A stretch of DNA of 64,000 nt from Schaedlerella glycyrrhizinilytica_A (GTDB lineage: Bacteria > Bacillota > Clostridia > Lachnospirales > Lachnospiraceae), in NCBI RefSeq assembly GCF_042852765.1, contig NZ_AP031414.1; one strand, given 5' to 3'. Positions 34,731 through 44,282 of the stretch are shown here, one piece after another; position 1 is the first letter of the stretch, and every line of letters starts with the position of its first letter. The notes beneath the pieces were generated by a model. That model made no database searches and was not told where the DNA came from. It saw only the letters and a program-made list of their open reading frames with translations. Made by a program: the position numbers and the translations under genes.

Positions 34731-34752
34731 TTCTCTTTTGCTCCTCTCTTCC

Positions 34753-35514
34753 TTATAACCGCACCGGCACGTCTTCGCGCTGCAAGTATTCTTTCACCTG
34801 TCGGATCTCCAGTTCTTTATAATGAAACAATGACGCTGCCAGCGCCGCATCTGCTTTTCCCTCAGTCAGCGCCTCCTTGAAATGTTCGATCTTTCCTGCG
34901 CCGCCGGACGCGATCACCGGGATCGACACATGCTCCGCGATCGTCCTCGTCAGTTCCAGATCATACCCGTTCTTCGTTCCATCGCAATCCATGCTTGTCA
35001 GAAGAATTTCTCCCGCGCCAAGCTTCTCTACTTTCTGCGCCCATTCTACCGCATCCAGACCGACGTCAACCCGTCCGCCGTTTTTATAGACGTTCCATCC
35101 GCTTCCATCCGCACGCTTTTTCGCGTCGATCGCAACCACCACACATTGACTGCCGAATTTTGCAGCCGCCTCCGAGATCAGTTCCGGTGTGTTGATCGCC
35201 GATGAATTGATCGAAATCTTGTCTGCGCCCTCCCTGAGCAATGTCCGAAAATCTTCCACCGTACGGATCCCTCCGCCGACGGTAAACGGAATGAACACAC
35301 ATTTTGCGACTTCGCGCACGAGATCGACCACAGTTTCACGGGCATCCGAGGATGCGGTAATATCCAGAAAAACAAGTTCATCCGCGCCTGCTTTGTCATA
35401 TGCTTTTGCAATCTCGACCGGATCACCGGCATCTTTGAGATCTACAAAATTAACTCCTTTTACAACCCTGCCCGCATGTACGTCCAGACAGGGAATGATT
35501 CTCTTCGTAAACAT
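34753..35514 (-). CDS. hisF: Imidazole glycerol phosphate synthase cyclase subunit
   Basis: 253-residue TIM barrel that closes the imidazole ring using ammonia supplied by HisH. Catalytic aspartates are in IIPCLDVHAGRVVKG (near residue 11) and in the LTSMDCDGTKNGYD region, with phosphate-binding VGGGIRT and ASGGAG. ATG 35514 follows GTGAGGAA and lies 4 nt past the hisH stop. Only hisH and hisF are found together here; other his genes are not in the window. Confidence 0.97.
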   Translation of the reverse strand: MFTKRIIPCLDVHAGRVVKGVNFVDLKDAGDPVEIAKAYDKAGADELVFLDITASSDARETVVDLVREVAKCVFIPFTVGGGIRTVEDFRTLLREGADKISINSSAINTPELISEAAAKFGSQCVVVAIDAKKRADGSGWNVYKNGGRVDVGLDAVEWAQKVEKLGAGEILLTSMDCDGTKNGYDLELTRTIAEHVSIPVIASGGAGKIEHFKEALTEGKADAALAASLFHYKELEIRQVKEYLQREDVPVRL

Positions 35515-35518
35515 TTCC

Positions 35519-36127
35519 TCACCCCAGTTCCACAAAATTTTTCAAGATCCGCAGTCCCACATCGCCGCTCTTCTCCGGATGGAACTGACAGGCAAACACG
35601 TTATCTTTTTCCACGGAAGCATGGATGTGAACGCCATACTCTGTCGATGCTTTCACGATCTCTTCCTCCGCCGCTTTTAAATAGAAAGAATGTACGAAAT
35701 AGACATACGCCTGTTCCTCGATCCCGCGAAACAGTCTTCCGTTATGCTCCAAGTGAAGCGAATTCCATCCCATATGCGGGATCTTCAGTCCCCCGGAAGC
35801 AGGGATCCGCAGGATCTCCCCCGGGAGAATCCCCAGCCCCTCCACGCCCGGCGCCTCGTCGCTTCGTTCAAACAAAAGCTGCAGCCCAAGACAGATCCCA
35901 AGAAACGGTATTTTCTTTTTTACCACTTCTTTGATCACCGGTACAAGATTCCGCCGGTTCAGATTTTCCATCGCATCGCCAAATGCGCCGACCCCCGGGA
36001 GGATCACCCGGTCTGCTGCCAGGATCTTTTCAGCCTCATCCGTGATCTCCACGGTCTCTCCAAGCGACTGAAGCGCTTTTTCAACACTTTTGATATTGCC
36101 TGCATCATAATCAATAATAACTGTCAT
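35519..36127 (-). CDS. hisH: Imidazole glycerol phosphate synthase glutaminase subunit
   Basis: Class I glutamine amidotransferase of 202 residues. The oxyanion strand is ILPGVGAFGDAM, the nucleophile cysteine is in GICLGLQLLFE, and the His-Glu pair is in ACQFHPEKSG. It partners with hisF immediately downstream to make imidazole glycerol phosphate in histidine synthesis. It is preceded by the two-component genes on the same strand. Confidence 0.97.
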   Translation of the reverse strand: MTVIIDYDAGNIKSVEKALQSLGETVEITDEAEKILAADRVILPGVGAFGDAMENLNRRNLVPVIKEVVKKKIPFLGICLGLQLLFERSDEAPGVEGLGILPGEILRIPASGGLKIPHMGWNSLHLEHNGRLFRGIEEQAYVYFVHSFYLKAAEEEIVKASTEYGVHIHASVEKDNVFACQFHPEKSGDVGLRILKNFVELG

Positions 36128-36150
36128 CCTCTTCCCCCTTTAACTTCCTG

Positions 36151-36210
36151 TTCTTTTGCATCACATTTTTCCGCGGCTCATTCTTTTGCATCACATTCTT
36201 CCGCGGCTCA
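36151..36210. repeat. Tandem 30-bp repeat at the 3' end of the histidine kinase gene
   Basis: The unit TTCTTTTGCATCACATTYTT plus CCGCGGCTCA (plus strand) occurs twice in tandem, and a decayed third copy lies inside the kinase's last codons (DAKEW). In the kinase frame each unit reads D-A-K-E-stop-A-A-E, so the duplication includes the stop codon. Confidence 0.7.
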
Positions 36211-37716
36211 TTCTTTCGATTCCCAGTCATTTGCTTCCCATTCTTTTGCATCCAATTCAAACCAGAATTCTACTCCATTGTCAAAGTTATTCACTCCGTA
36301 ATCCTGGTGGAATGACTCCATGATCGCCTTGACGATCGAAAGACCGATCCCGTTTCCTCCGTATTCCCTCGTATGCGCTTTGTCCACTTTGTAAAACTTG
36401 TCCCAAAGTTTTCCGAGGTCTTCTTCCGGGATCGGATTGCCGCTGTTAAATACGCTCACGCGGACGTTATCTTCTTTGTGCATCACCCGGATCTCGATCC
36501 GCCGTTCTTTGCCGACATGATGGATCGCGTTGGTCAGATAATTACGGAACACCTGCTCCGTCTTAAATTCGTCCGCCCACACATAAACGGTATCATCCGC
36601 CACAAAATCAACCGACGCCTCCGCCTGCTGTATCAAAATCTCGCAGCTTGCCAACACGCCCTGGATCAATTTTACCACATCAAACCGTGTGACTTCCAGT
36701 TCTTCCGAGCCAAATTCCAACTGATTTAGCACAAGCAGATTTTTAACCATCTGATTCATTTTGTCAGCCTCGTCCATAATCACATCACAGTAAAACTCCC
36801 GGCTCTCCGGATCTTCATTCACGCCCTCTTTCAGCCCTTCCGCATATCCCTGGATCAATGCGATCGGCGTCTTCAGTTCATGAGAAACATTTCCGAGAAA
36901 TTCGCTCCGCATATTCTCGATTTTTTCTTTCTGCTCAATGTCTTTCTGAAGCTGGTTGTTCGCCCTTTTCAGTTCGGAGATCGTCTCTTCCAGCTTCCGC
37001 GACATCGTATTGAAGCTTTCTCCCAACACGCCGATCTCATTATCGCCGCCCCGGGTGTATTTGGCGTCAAAATCTAAGTTTGCCATCCGCCGGGACAACT
37101 GTGCCAGTTCCAGGATCGGATCGGTGATCTTTCTGGAAAAGAACCAGACGAACACCGCGCCCAAAATAAGCGTCACCCCTCCTACATACAGCAAAAAACG
37201 ATTGGCGATCGCCGCGCTGTCCCGGATACTCTCCAACGGGCTTTGTATGATCAAAAGACAGCCGTTCGTCGTCACGCCGAACAGTTCCAGATATTCACTG
37301 CCTGAATCCAGTTTCTGTTTGTATACCGCGTACATATCCGACGATTCCAGCATGCTTCCTTGTTTCTGATTTTCGCCAATGATATAACCGAACAGACGTG
37401 TAAATAACGGTCCTTTTTCTTCCTGCTCCGTATACAGCACCGAATTCGCTACCCGGTCCACCACATTGATCGAAAGATTGTTCCGCCCCGCTTTTCTCCA
37501 GATCGAATTCAGAGCCGCCTCGTTATCCAGTTTGTCCGATTCCAGCAGGTCGTCGATCAACTGATACATATCTGTCATTTCCGTCAATTTATTAGAAACG
37601 TAATACTGCTCGAGAAATCCACTGTTGAGGGCAAAGATCAATCCCATGATCAGAATGATCAGCCCGAGGAACAGCGCCAGCATCTGCCTTTTGATCGACC
37701 GGATGGAACGTCTCAT
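36208..37716 (-). CDS. Membrane sensor histidine kinase
   Basis: 502 residues: first transmembrane helix (MLALFLGLIILIMGLIFAL), a ~140-residue extracytoplasmic sensor, second helix (LLYVGGVTLILGAVFVWFF), HAMP, a coiled coil, HisKA with the phospho-acceptor in FLGNVSHELKTPIAL, and HATPase (N box NYLTNAIHHVG, G boxes near KVDKAHTREYGGNGIGLS). Its ATG overlaps the response-regulator stop by 4 nt. Position upstream of a large ABC permease resembles envelope-stress or antimicrobial-peptide sensing modules; the signal is unknown. Confidence 0.93.
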   Translation of the reverse strand: MRRSIRSIKRQMLALFLGLIILIMGLIFALNSGFLEQYYVSNKLTEMTDMYQLIDDLLESDKLDNEAALNSIWRKAGRNNLSINVVDRVANSVLYTEQEEKGPLFTRLFGYIIGENQKQGSMLESSDMYAVYKQKLDSGSEYLELFGVTTNGCLLIIQSPLESIRDSAAIANRFLLYVGGVTLILGAVFVWFFSRKITDPILELAQLSRRMANLDFDAKYTRGGDNEIGVLGESFNTMSRKLEETISELKRANNQLQKDIEQKEKIENMRSEFLGNVSHELKTPIALIQGYAEGLKEGVNEDPESREFYCDVIMDEADKMNQMVKNLLVLNQLEFGSEELEVTRFDVVKLIQGVLASCEILIQQAEASVDFVADDTVYVWADEFKTEQVFRNYLTNAIHHVGKERRIEIRVMHKEDNVRVSVFNSGNPIPEEDLGKLWDKFYKVDKAHTREYGGNGIGLSIVKAIMESFHQDYGVNNFDNGVEFWFELDAKEWEANDWESKE

Positions 37717-38393
37717 GACTCTACCTCGAATTTATAGCCCATCCCCCAGATCGTCTTGATATAATCCCCTTTTTCTTCCAGTTTGCTCCGCAGTTTCTTC
37801 ACATGGGTATCGATCGTGCGCGCATCGCCGAAATAATCATAATTCCAGACATTATTGAGGATTTTTTCTCTGGATAATGCGATTCCCTGATTTTCCACAA
37901 AATAAGTCAGCAATTCAAACTCTTTAAAGCTCAGCTCGATCGGTTTTCCATCCAGCTTTACGAGGTGGGCCGTTTTGTCGATCTCAATTCCGCCCGCCTT
38001 TAAAAGTTCTCCCGGATCTGCTCCGAGCGTCCGCCGCAGGATTGCTCCGACTCTTGCGACAAGGATCTTCGGACTGAACGGTTTGGAAATATATTCGTCC
38101 ACGCCCAATTCAAACCCCTGCAGTTCATCCCGCTCATCCGACCGTGCCGTCAGCATGATCACCGGAACCCGGGAATGTTCCCGGATCTCCCGGCACACCT
38201 GCCAGCCGTCCATTTTCGGCATCATCACATCCAGGATCACAAGCGCAATGTCCTTTTCCTCATAAAACAAGTCCATTGCTTCCATACCGTCTCCGGCTTC
38301 CAGTACAATATATCCCTCCCGGACAAGGAAATCTTTTACAAGTTTCCGCATCCGGCTTTCATCATCCACAACAAGTATTTTGATCTTGTCCAT
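37713..38393 (-). CDS. OmpR-family response regulator
   Basis: 226 residues: receiver domain with acidic pocket (VVDDESRMR), phospho-acceptor in LVILDVMMPKMDG, and switch residues MLTARSDE and SKPFSPKIL; then a winged-helix DNA-binding domain (LSFKEFELLTYFVENQG, DARTIDTHVKKLRSKLE). It is coupled to the kinase gene by ATGA overlap. The FtsX-type permease 23 nt upstream on the same strand is the likely co-transcribed target. Confidence 0.95.
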   Translation of the reverse strand: MDKIKILVVDDESRMRKLVKDFLVREGYIVLEAGDGMEAMDLFYEEKDIALVILDVMMPKMDGWQVCREIREHSRVPVIMLTARSDERDELQGFELGVDEYISKPFSPKILVARVGAILRRTLGADPGELLKAGGIEIDKTAHLVKLDGKPIELSFKEFELLTYFVENQGIALSREKILNNVWNYDYFGDARTIDTHVKKLRSKLEEKGDYIKTIWGMGYKFEVES

Positions 38394-38416
38394 CTGTCCT
38401 GCCTCCTTATTTTACG

Positions 38417-41400
38417 CTATTCTACACTTTTCAGAGATTCTATCATATCGATCTTCTTCAGCTTAAAGTACATGACCGCATTGACCAATACCGAAAATCC
38501 GACTGTGATCAGAAACCCATATACGAAACTGCTGAAATCAATATTCCGTCCAAACATCGCCGTGTCGATCTCCACGGTCACAATGATGAAGCGATGCAGG
38601 ATCTTTCCGAGCAAAATGCCGACGATCGCGCCGATCACCGTCAGGATCACATTTTCACGATATACATATTCTGCCACTTCCATCGGATAAAATCCAAGAA
38701 CTTTCAGCGTTGCCAATTCTCGCTTCCGCTCGGTAATGTTGATGTTGTTCAAATTATACAGAACGACAAAGGCGAGCATTCCCGCAGAGACCACGAGAAC
38801 CACGATCACAATGTTCAGACTTCCGAGCATATCGTCCAACTGTTCTTCCACATTGGTCGTATAGCTGACGCTCAGCGCGCCCTCTTCTTCGATCACCGAA
38901 CCGCCCACGTCTTCTGTCTCCGCTATTTTTCCATCCTGCATGATATAGTAAACCGAGTTATAATCCGGCTCCTCTTCAAATCCATTTTGATACAAATCTG
39001 CCGTCATATACAGATAGTGCATCATATAATTTTCGCAGACTGCTGCGATCTTGTACGGGATCTCTCCCTTTTCATCGTCTACGACATAAATCGTATCTCC
39101 CGCCTTTACTTCCAGTTCTTTCGCCGCCTTCTCGGTCAGGATCACACCGCTGTCATCGAGCGTATACTGCTCTTTTGTGATCCGGTCACGGTTGACAACA
39201 AAATCAGAAAAATGTTCTTCCTCTTTCGGAACGTTTAAGAAGACGTCTTTTTCTTCTTTGCCGTTGCTGATCGTCACCTGCGTGAGCAGATTTTCCGCCG
39301 TGGATTTCACACGTTTATCCGCATCCAGTTTTTTGACCGCCGCGTCCTGCTCCTCCTCGGAAGCCTCTTCATTCAGCACAACGTTTCCATTGTAAAGACT
39401 CAATTCGTGATACTGTATTTTCCCGATATCGAAGATCGAATCTTTCAGGCCGAAGCCGACGAGCAGAAGCGCCATACATCCGCTGATACCGAACACCGTC
39501 ATAAAGAACCGTTTTTTATACCGGACAAGATTCCGGATCGTCGCTTTCCATGTAAAACTCAGTCTGCTCCAGATCCAGGTCATCCGCTCCAAAAGCACAC
39601 GTTTTCCGTTCTTCGGCGCCGGTGGGCGCATCAGTTCCGCCGCCTGTTCCCGCAGTTCCCGATAACAGGAGAAGATCGTCGCAAACAACGTACATACAAG
39701 CGCTGCCATCGACGCCATCAGCGCGTACTCCAGATTGTATGGGATCACCACGTTATGCATATGCGGATACATGATACCGTATGCCGTGATGATAATATAT
39801 GGAAATACTTTTTCTCCGAACAAAATGCCGACAATACTTCCCGTCACCGTTGCAAGCGTCGCATATCCGAGATACTTCGCTGCGATCGAGCGTCTGTCAT
39901 AGCCAAGCGCTTTTAGCGTACCGATCTGCGTCCGCTGCTCTTCTACCATTCGTGTCATCGTCGTCAGGCTGATCAGCGCCGCCACAAGGAAGAACAATAC
40001 CGGAAATACTTTTCCGATCGCGCGCATTCGGTCTGCATTCTCTCCATATCCGGTATAATCAGTCAGATCGTCCCGGCTGTTGATATACCATTTTGCCGGC
40101 TCGATCTTTGCGATCTCTGTTTCCGCATCCGCAAGCTCTGCTTCCGCATCGGCGATCTCGGCGTCAGCCTCGGCTTTGCCGTCGTCATATTCTTTCTGGG
40201 CGTCGTTCAATTTCTGTTCATTCTCTGCTATCTCCGATTCGGCTTCCGCGATTTTCTGCTCCCCGCTCGTCAACTGTGCCCGACCGTCTGCGATCTCCTG
40301 TTTTGCAGTTTCCAACTGGCTCTTTGCATCGGCAAGCTGTGTTTTTCCGCTTTCCAACGCCGCTTTTCCGGTATCCAGCTGCGCCTGCCCCTCCGAAATC
40401 TGGGTGCGTCCACTGTCAATCTGTGCCTGCCCCTCATCCAGTTGTGTCTGCGCTTGTGTCAGTTGCGCATAACCGGCATTCAGCTCTTCCTGCCCCGCCG
40501 TCAGCGCCGCCTGCCCTGCGTCCAACTGTGCCTGCGCGGCATCCAGTTGGCTTTTCCACGTTGTGAGCTGCGTCTGCGCGCCTGAAAGCTGTTCTTTTGC
40601 CGCCGCAAGCGCCGCGTCCCCCTCCGCGATCTTTGCTTCCATCGCCTGCAGCGTCGCTTCGTCCGCGGTTCCGCTTTCCAAAAGCGCCTGATACTGCGCT
40701 TTCAGTTCATTCAACTGACTTTCCTGCACTCCGACCAGAGTACTTTGTTCTTCCAATGCTTCCTGACTCTCTGCCAACTGCGCCCATTGTGCATCCAGTT
40801 CCGTCTTCTGTGCATCCAGCGCTGTCTGACTTCCGTTCAACTGCTGCTGTTTCTGGTCAAGAGCCGCCTTGTTCTGTTCTACGATGGCTCTCTGCACATC
40901 CAGTTCACTTTGGCTGCCCTCCAGTTCCGCCAGCTTTCCGTCCAGCTCTCGTTGCTTTTCGTTCAGCGTCTCCTGCTGTGTTTCCAGCTCCGCCGTTTTT
41001 TCCGACAACAGTTTTTCATTTTGTGCGATTTCCGCTTCCCCTGCTGCCAATGTCTCTCTGGAACTTTCCAGTTCCGCATACGAAGAAGCAAGCTGGGCTT
41101 TTCCGTCATTTAACTGCTTCCATCCGTCATCGATCTGTTGTTTCGCATCGGCAAGTTCTGTCTGTGCCTCCGCTTTTGCATCAGCGAGTTCCTGCTTTCC
41201 GTCTGCAAGTTCCGTCTCCGCTTCCTCGCGGATCTCTTTCGTTCGGGAATCCTGCCGTTCTTCCTTTCTTTCTTCCAGTTCATCGAGCACCTGTTCCACA
41301 TGATCGGTATATTCGTCTGTAAATGCGGTCAATTCTTTTGCTCCGTCCACCGTGGCATACAATTCTGTATACACATCCATCCCGAAACTCTCCGGCAGCA

Positions 41401-42016
41401 CCGCGGCAAATCCCGACACCGATCCGGTCCCGATCGTTGTGTTTCCTCTCCCGAAAGAAATAAAATTCGGACTGCTCACACTTCCCACGATCGTAAATGT
41501 GTCCCCTGTCAGCGTATCGGTGATCGGATCGTCCGTTCCCGACGTCAGCTTGATCGTGTCGCCTATCTGATACCCGTTACGCGCCAGAAATCCGTCTTTT
41601 GCCAGCAGATCCGCATCCACCGCGCATTCATCCGGTTTTTCGGGAAGTCTTCCCTCCTCCAACGTCAGTTCGTTCATCGACGGAAGCATCGACATGATAT
41701 GTAATACCGCCTGGCTTTCCGTACCGGCGCAAAGTGCGTCGGTCGAATATCCCGCCTCCACATTTTCAATGCCGTCCACCTGCTTCAGTACTTCGATATC
41801 CTCATCCGTCAGTCCAAGCGTGCTCATCACCTGAATGTCCATCAGGTTCTTTTCATCAAAATAAGCGTCCCCCGAATACCGCATATCCGGCTCCGCCGCG
41901 CGGATTCCCGAAAAAAAGGACACGCCAATCGCGACGATAAAAAATATGGAAAGAAATCGCCCGAGACTTCTCCGGATCTCCATATAAAATTCTTTTTTCA
42001 ATGCTCTCTTTTTCAT
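38417..42016 (-). CDS. FtsX-type ABC permease with giant extracytoplasmic coiled-coil
   Basis: 1199 residues. It has an N-terminal helix (FLSIFFIVAIGVSFFSGIRAA), an extracytoplasmic MacB-like region, then roughly 400 residues (about 240-660) of near-heptad Gln/Ala/Leu/Asp-rich coiled coil with short repeats such as LDAGQAALTAGQEELNAGY. Two sets of FtsX helices follow (VFPVLFFLVAALISLTTMTRM near 680; NIVIVVLVVSAGMLAFVVLYNL near 1090). The layout resembles YhgE/Pip-like and other large FtsX permeases of Firmicutes. It forms a unit with the ATPase just upstream (10-nt gap). Substrate is unknown. Confidence 0.88.
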   Translation of the reverse strand: MKKRALKKEFYMEIRRSLGRFLSIFFIVAIGVSFFSGIRAAEPDMRYSGDAYFDEKNLMDIQVMSTLGLTDEDIEVLKQVDGIENVEAGYSTDALCAGTESQAVLHIMSMLPSMNELTLEEGRLPEKPDECAVDADLLAKDGFLARNGYQIGDTIKLTSGTDDPITDTLTGDTFTIVGSVSSPNFISFGRGNTTIGTGSVSGFAAVLPESFGMDVYTELYATVDGAKELTAFTDEYTDHVEQVLDELEERKEERQDSRTKEIREEAETELADGKQELADAKAEAQTELADAKQQIDDGWKQLNDGKAQLASSYAELESSRETLAAGEAEIAQNEKLLSEKTAELETQQETLNEKQRELDGKLAELEGSQSELDVQRAIVEQNKAALDQKQQQLNGSQTALDAQKTELDAQWAQLAESQEALEEQSTLVGVQESQLNELKAQYQALLESGTADEATLQAMEAKIAEGDAALAAAKEQLSGAQTQLTTWKSQLDAAQAQLDAGQAALTAGQEELNAGYAQLTQAQTQLDEGQAQIDSGRTQISEGQAQLDTGKAALESGKTQLADAKSQLETAKQEIADGRAQLTSGEQKIAEAESEIAENEQKLNDAQKEYDDGKAEADAEIADAEAELADAETEIAKIEPAKWYINSRDDLTDYTGYGENADRMRAIGKVFPVLFFLVAALISLTTMTRMVEEQRTQIGTLKALGYDRRSIAAKYLGYATLATVTGSIVGILFGEKVFPYIIITAYGIMYPHMHNVVIPYNLEYALMASMAALVCTLFATIFSCYRELREQAAELMRPPAPKNGKRVLLERMTWIWSRLSFTWKATIRNLVRYKKRFFMTVFGISGCMALLLVGFGLKDSIFDIGKIQYHELSLYNGNVVLNEEASEEEQDAAVKKLDADKRVKSTAENLLTQVTISNGKEEKDVFLNVPKEEEHFSDFVVNRDRITKEQYTLDDSGVILTEKAAKELEVKAGDTIYVVDDEKGEIPYKIAAVCENYMMHYLYMTADLYQNGFEEEPDYNSVYYIMQDGKIAETEDVGGSVIEEEGALSVSYTTNVEEQLDDMLGSLNIVIVVLVVSAGMLAFVVLYNLNNINITERKRELATLKVLGFYPMEVAEYVYRENVILTVIGAIVGILLGKILHRFIIVTVEIDTAMFGRNIDFSSFVYGFLITVGFSVLVNAVMYFKLKKIDMIESLKSVE

Positions 42017-42025
42017 TTGTTTTCC

Positions 42026-42730
42026 CTACCATTCAATCAGATCGACAGACACCGGAGAAGTATTCTTCTCCATCTTCGCCACTTTTCCGTTTTTGATCTT
42101 GATCAGCCGATCTGCCATCGGCGCAAGAGCAGAGTTATGCGTGATGATGATCACCGTCATCCCTTTTTTCCTGCACATATCCTGAAGCAGTTTCAGGATC
42201 GCCTTTCCGGTATTATAATCCAGCGCTCCGGTCGGTTCGTCGCACAGCAACAGTTTCGGATTCTTCGCCAGCGCCCGCGCAATCGAAACACGCTGCTGTT
42301 CACCTCCGGATAACTGCGCCGGAAAATTGTCCAGCCGTTTGCCAAGTCCTACGTCTTCCAAAACAGTCTGCGCGTCCAACGGATCTTTACAGATCTGCAA
42401 CGCCAGTTCCACATTTTCTTTCGCAGTCAGATTCGGAACAAGATTATAAAACTGGAACACAAATCCGATATCGTCGCGCCGGTAAGACGTAAGCTGCCGT
42501 TCGTTATACCGGGTAATATCCGCACCGTCCACAATGATCTTGCCGCTCGTCGCGGTATCCATGCCGCCCAGAATATTCAACACCGTCGTCTTTCCCGCGC
42601 CGCTCGGTCCGACGATCACAACAAGCTCACCCTTTTCAATCTCAAAATCGATCCCGTCAACTGCCCGGATCTCCACCTCGCCCATTTTATATACTTTCGT
42701 AATATGCTTTAATTCCACAAAAGCCGCCAT
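42026..42730 (-). CDS. ABC transporter ATP-binding protein partner of the large permease
   Basis: A 234-residue MacB/LolD-type ATPase: Walker A GPSGAGKTT, Q-loop FVFQFYNLVPNLTAKENV, signature LSGGEQQRVSIARAL, Walker B LLLCDEPTGALD, and the switch region ITHNSALAPMADR. ATG 42730 follows AAAGGTG at 7 nt; a 47-codon in-frame extension to 42871 looks non-coding. It is 10 nt ahead of the permease gene. Confidence 0.93.
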   Translation of the reverse strand: MAAFVELKHITKVYKMGEVEIRAVDGIDFEIEKGELVVIVGPSGAGKTTVLNILGGMDTATSGKIIVDGADITRYNERQLTSYRRDDIGFVFQFYNLVPNLTAKENVELALQICKDPLDAQTVLEDVGLGKRLDNFPAQLSGGEQQRVSIARALAKNPKLLLCDEPTGALDYNTGKAILKLLQDMCRKKGMTVIIITHNSALAPMADRLIKIKNGKVAKMEKNTSPVSVDLIEW

Positions 42731-42849
42731 ATGTTTACACCTTTCTTTCTCCGCTGTCGATATGATGTTTGGGGCAAAATGCGTTATCCGTGTATGCCCC
42801 CGGTATTTTCCTATAATTATAACATGCCGAAAACAGATTTTGACGAATT

Positions 42850-42918
42850 TCACACTTTTTTTAGACAACAAAAATCTCCGGTCGGATCCTGTGTAAATAT
42901 CTCATTATTTTCACACAT
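42850..42918 (-). CDS. Possible 22-codon leader ORF within a hairpin region
   Basis: ATG 42918 has GGAGG 6 nt upstream and opens a 22-residue frame, MCENNEIFTQDPTGDFCC plus LKKV, ending at TGA 42850. It lies upstream of the ABC ATPase but inside the stem-loop at 42871-42940, which may be only the MFS gene terminator. No homologue is recognised. Confidence 0.2.
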   Translation of the reverse strand: MCENNEIFTQDPTGDFCCLKKV

Positions 42919-42940
42919 GGTTTTCCTCCGGAGATTTTCT
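42871..42940. terminator. Terminator downstream of the MFS gene
   Basis: AAAATCTCCGG and CCGGAGATTTT arms separated by about 48 nt, with an inner TGTGTAAA / TTTCACACA pairing, and T-runs on both strands. It lies about 30 nt past the MFS stop and would also insulate the ABC operon. Confidence 0.65.
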
Positions 42941-42971
42941 TTTTTCCGATTTTATTCACATTTATTTGCTT

Positions 42972-44225
42972 TTATTCACATTTTTCCCGCTCTTCGTTCA
43001 TCTTCATTGCTTTTCTGAACAATAGCAGTCCGATCACAAACAAGACCGAGATCGCGCTGACGCCGACATTCATTTTCCCGGTGATCTGACTCATCACAGA
43101 TACCAGTGTCGTGCCGAGGATTGCCGCGCCTTTTCCGCAGATATCGTATATTCCGAAATATTCTCCCGCTTTCTCGGCCGGAATGATCTTTCCGAAATAG
43201 GAACGGGACAGCGCCTGCACCGATCCCTGGAACATCCCGACCAGAACCGCAAGGATCCAGAAATCGGTCTGCGTATCCAGAAAATATGCATAAACAGAAA
43301 TCCCGAGATACGCAAAAATGCAGACGGTAAGGATCTGTGTCGGTTTTACACGCTTTGCCACCTGATTTAAGATCAGAACCGATGGAAATGCCACGACCTG
43401 CGTCAGCAAAAGCGCCAGAAGAAGCCCCGTACTGTCCAGACCGAGCGCCTGTCCGTAGGCGGTCGCCATATCAATGATCGTATACACGCCATCGATATAG
43501 AAGAAAAATGCAAGCAGGAACACAAAAATGTGCTTTTCTTTCTTTATATCCAGAAATGTCCGCCCCAGTCTCGCAAAACTTTCACGCACCACATGCCCGG
43601 ATACTTCCACATAGTGTTTCTGCTGAAAAGACAGAAGCAGTGGAACTGCCGATACGAGCCACCAAACCGCAGTGATCAGAAATGCGATCGTCATAGACGC
43701 CTGCATGCTCAGTCCCAGACTGCCTCCGCTAAGCACTATGCCAAGGCTGGCAATAAACGGAATACAGCTTCCGATATATCCCCAGGCAAATCCCTGAGAA
43801 GAGACCGTATCCATCCGCTCCGGCTCCGTCACATCCGTCAGCATCGCATCATAAAATACGAGACTTGAAGAATATCCCACTTTCGCCAGCACAAAGATTC
43901 CAAGAAACCAGATCCACGACGACAAAAATCCCAAGATCACACATCCAAGCACACCGACAGCCAGTGTCCACTTAAAAATCCTTTTTTTGAAATTCTTCGT
44001 ATCTGCGATCGCCCCGAGCGTCGGTCCCAAAAGCGCTACACACAGCGTACTGACAGATGCGGCATATCCCCAGTATGCCAGATAATCCACATCCGAAATC
44101 CCCGCATTTCCCGCAAGGTAGTTAAAATAAATCGGAAAGATCGTCGATACAAGCATCGTGAATGCAGAATTTCCCACATCGTACAGCACCCACTTTTTCT
44201 CCATTGGCGTCATCTTAAATTTCAT
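42972..44225 (-). CDS. MFS transporter, UMF1/Atg22-like
   Basis: 417 residues with about 12 membrane helices. The opening MEKKWVLYDVGNSAFTMLVSTIFP(IY) and later DAMLTDV...SSQGFAWGYIGS and RSYFGKIIPAEKAGEYFGIY segments are characteristic of the UMF1/Atg22-like group of the major facilitator superfamily, often amino-acid or small-molecule exporters. GGAGGG lies 6 nt before ATG. The substrate is unknown. It is monocistronic by spacing. Confidence 0.9.
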   Translation of the reverse strand: MKFKMTPMEKKWVLYDVGNSAFTMLVSTIFPIYFNYLAGNAGISDVDYLAYWGYAASVSTLCVALLGPTLGAIADTKNFKKRIFKWTLAVGVLGCVILGFLSSWIWFLGIFVLAKVGYSSSLVFYDAMLTDVTEPERMDTVSSQGFAWGYIGSCIPFIASLGIVLSGGSLGLSMQASMTIAFLITAVWWLVSAVPLLLSFQQKHYVEVSGHVVRESFARLGRTFLDIKKEKHIFVFLLAFFFYIDGVYTIIDMATAYGQALGLDSTGLLLALLLTQVVAFPSVLILNQVAKRVKPTQILTVCIFAYLGISVYAYFLDTQTDFWILAVLVGMFQGSVQALSRSYFGKIIPAEKAGEYFGIYDICGKGAAILGTTLVSVMSQITGKMNVGVSAISVLFVIGLLLFRKAMKMNEEREKCE

Positions 44226-44282
44226 AGTCGCCCTCCCCCTCGTTTTTACTCAAAGTTATCTTTTGCTTTTAATATTCTCATT

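Noticed and set aside
40080..41322. Dense short DNA repeats resembling a minisatellite or CRISPR-like array, and long plus-strand frames across them.
   Set aside because: The repetition is coding: it is the heptad-like coiled coil of the large ABC permease on the minus strand. No conserved repeat/spacer structure.
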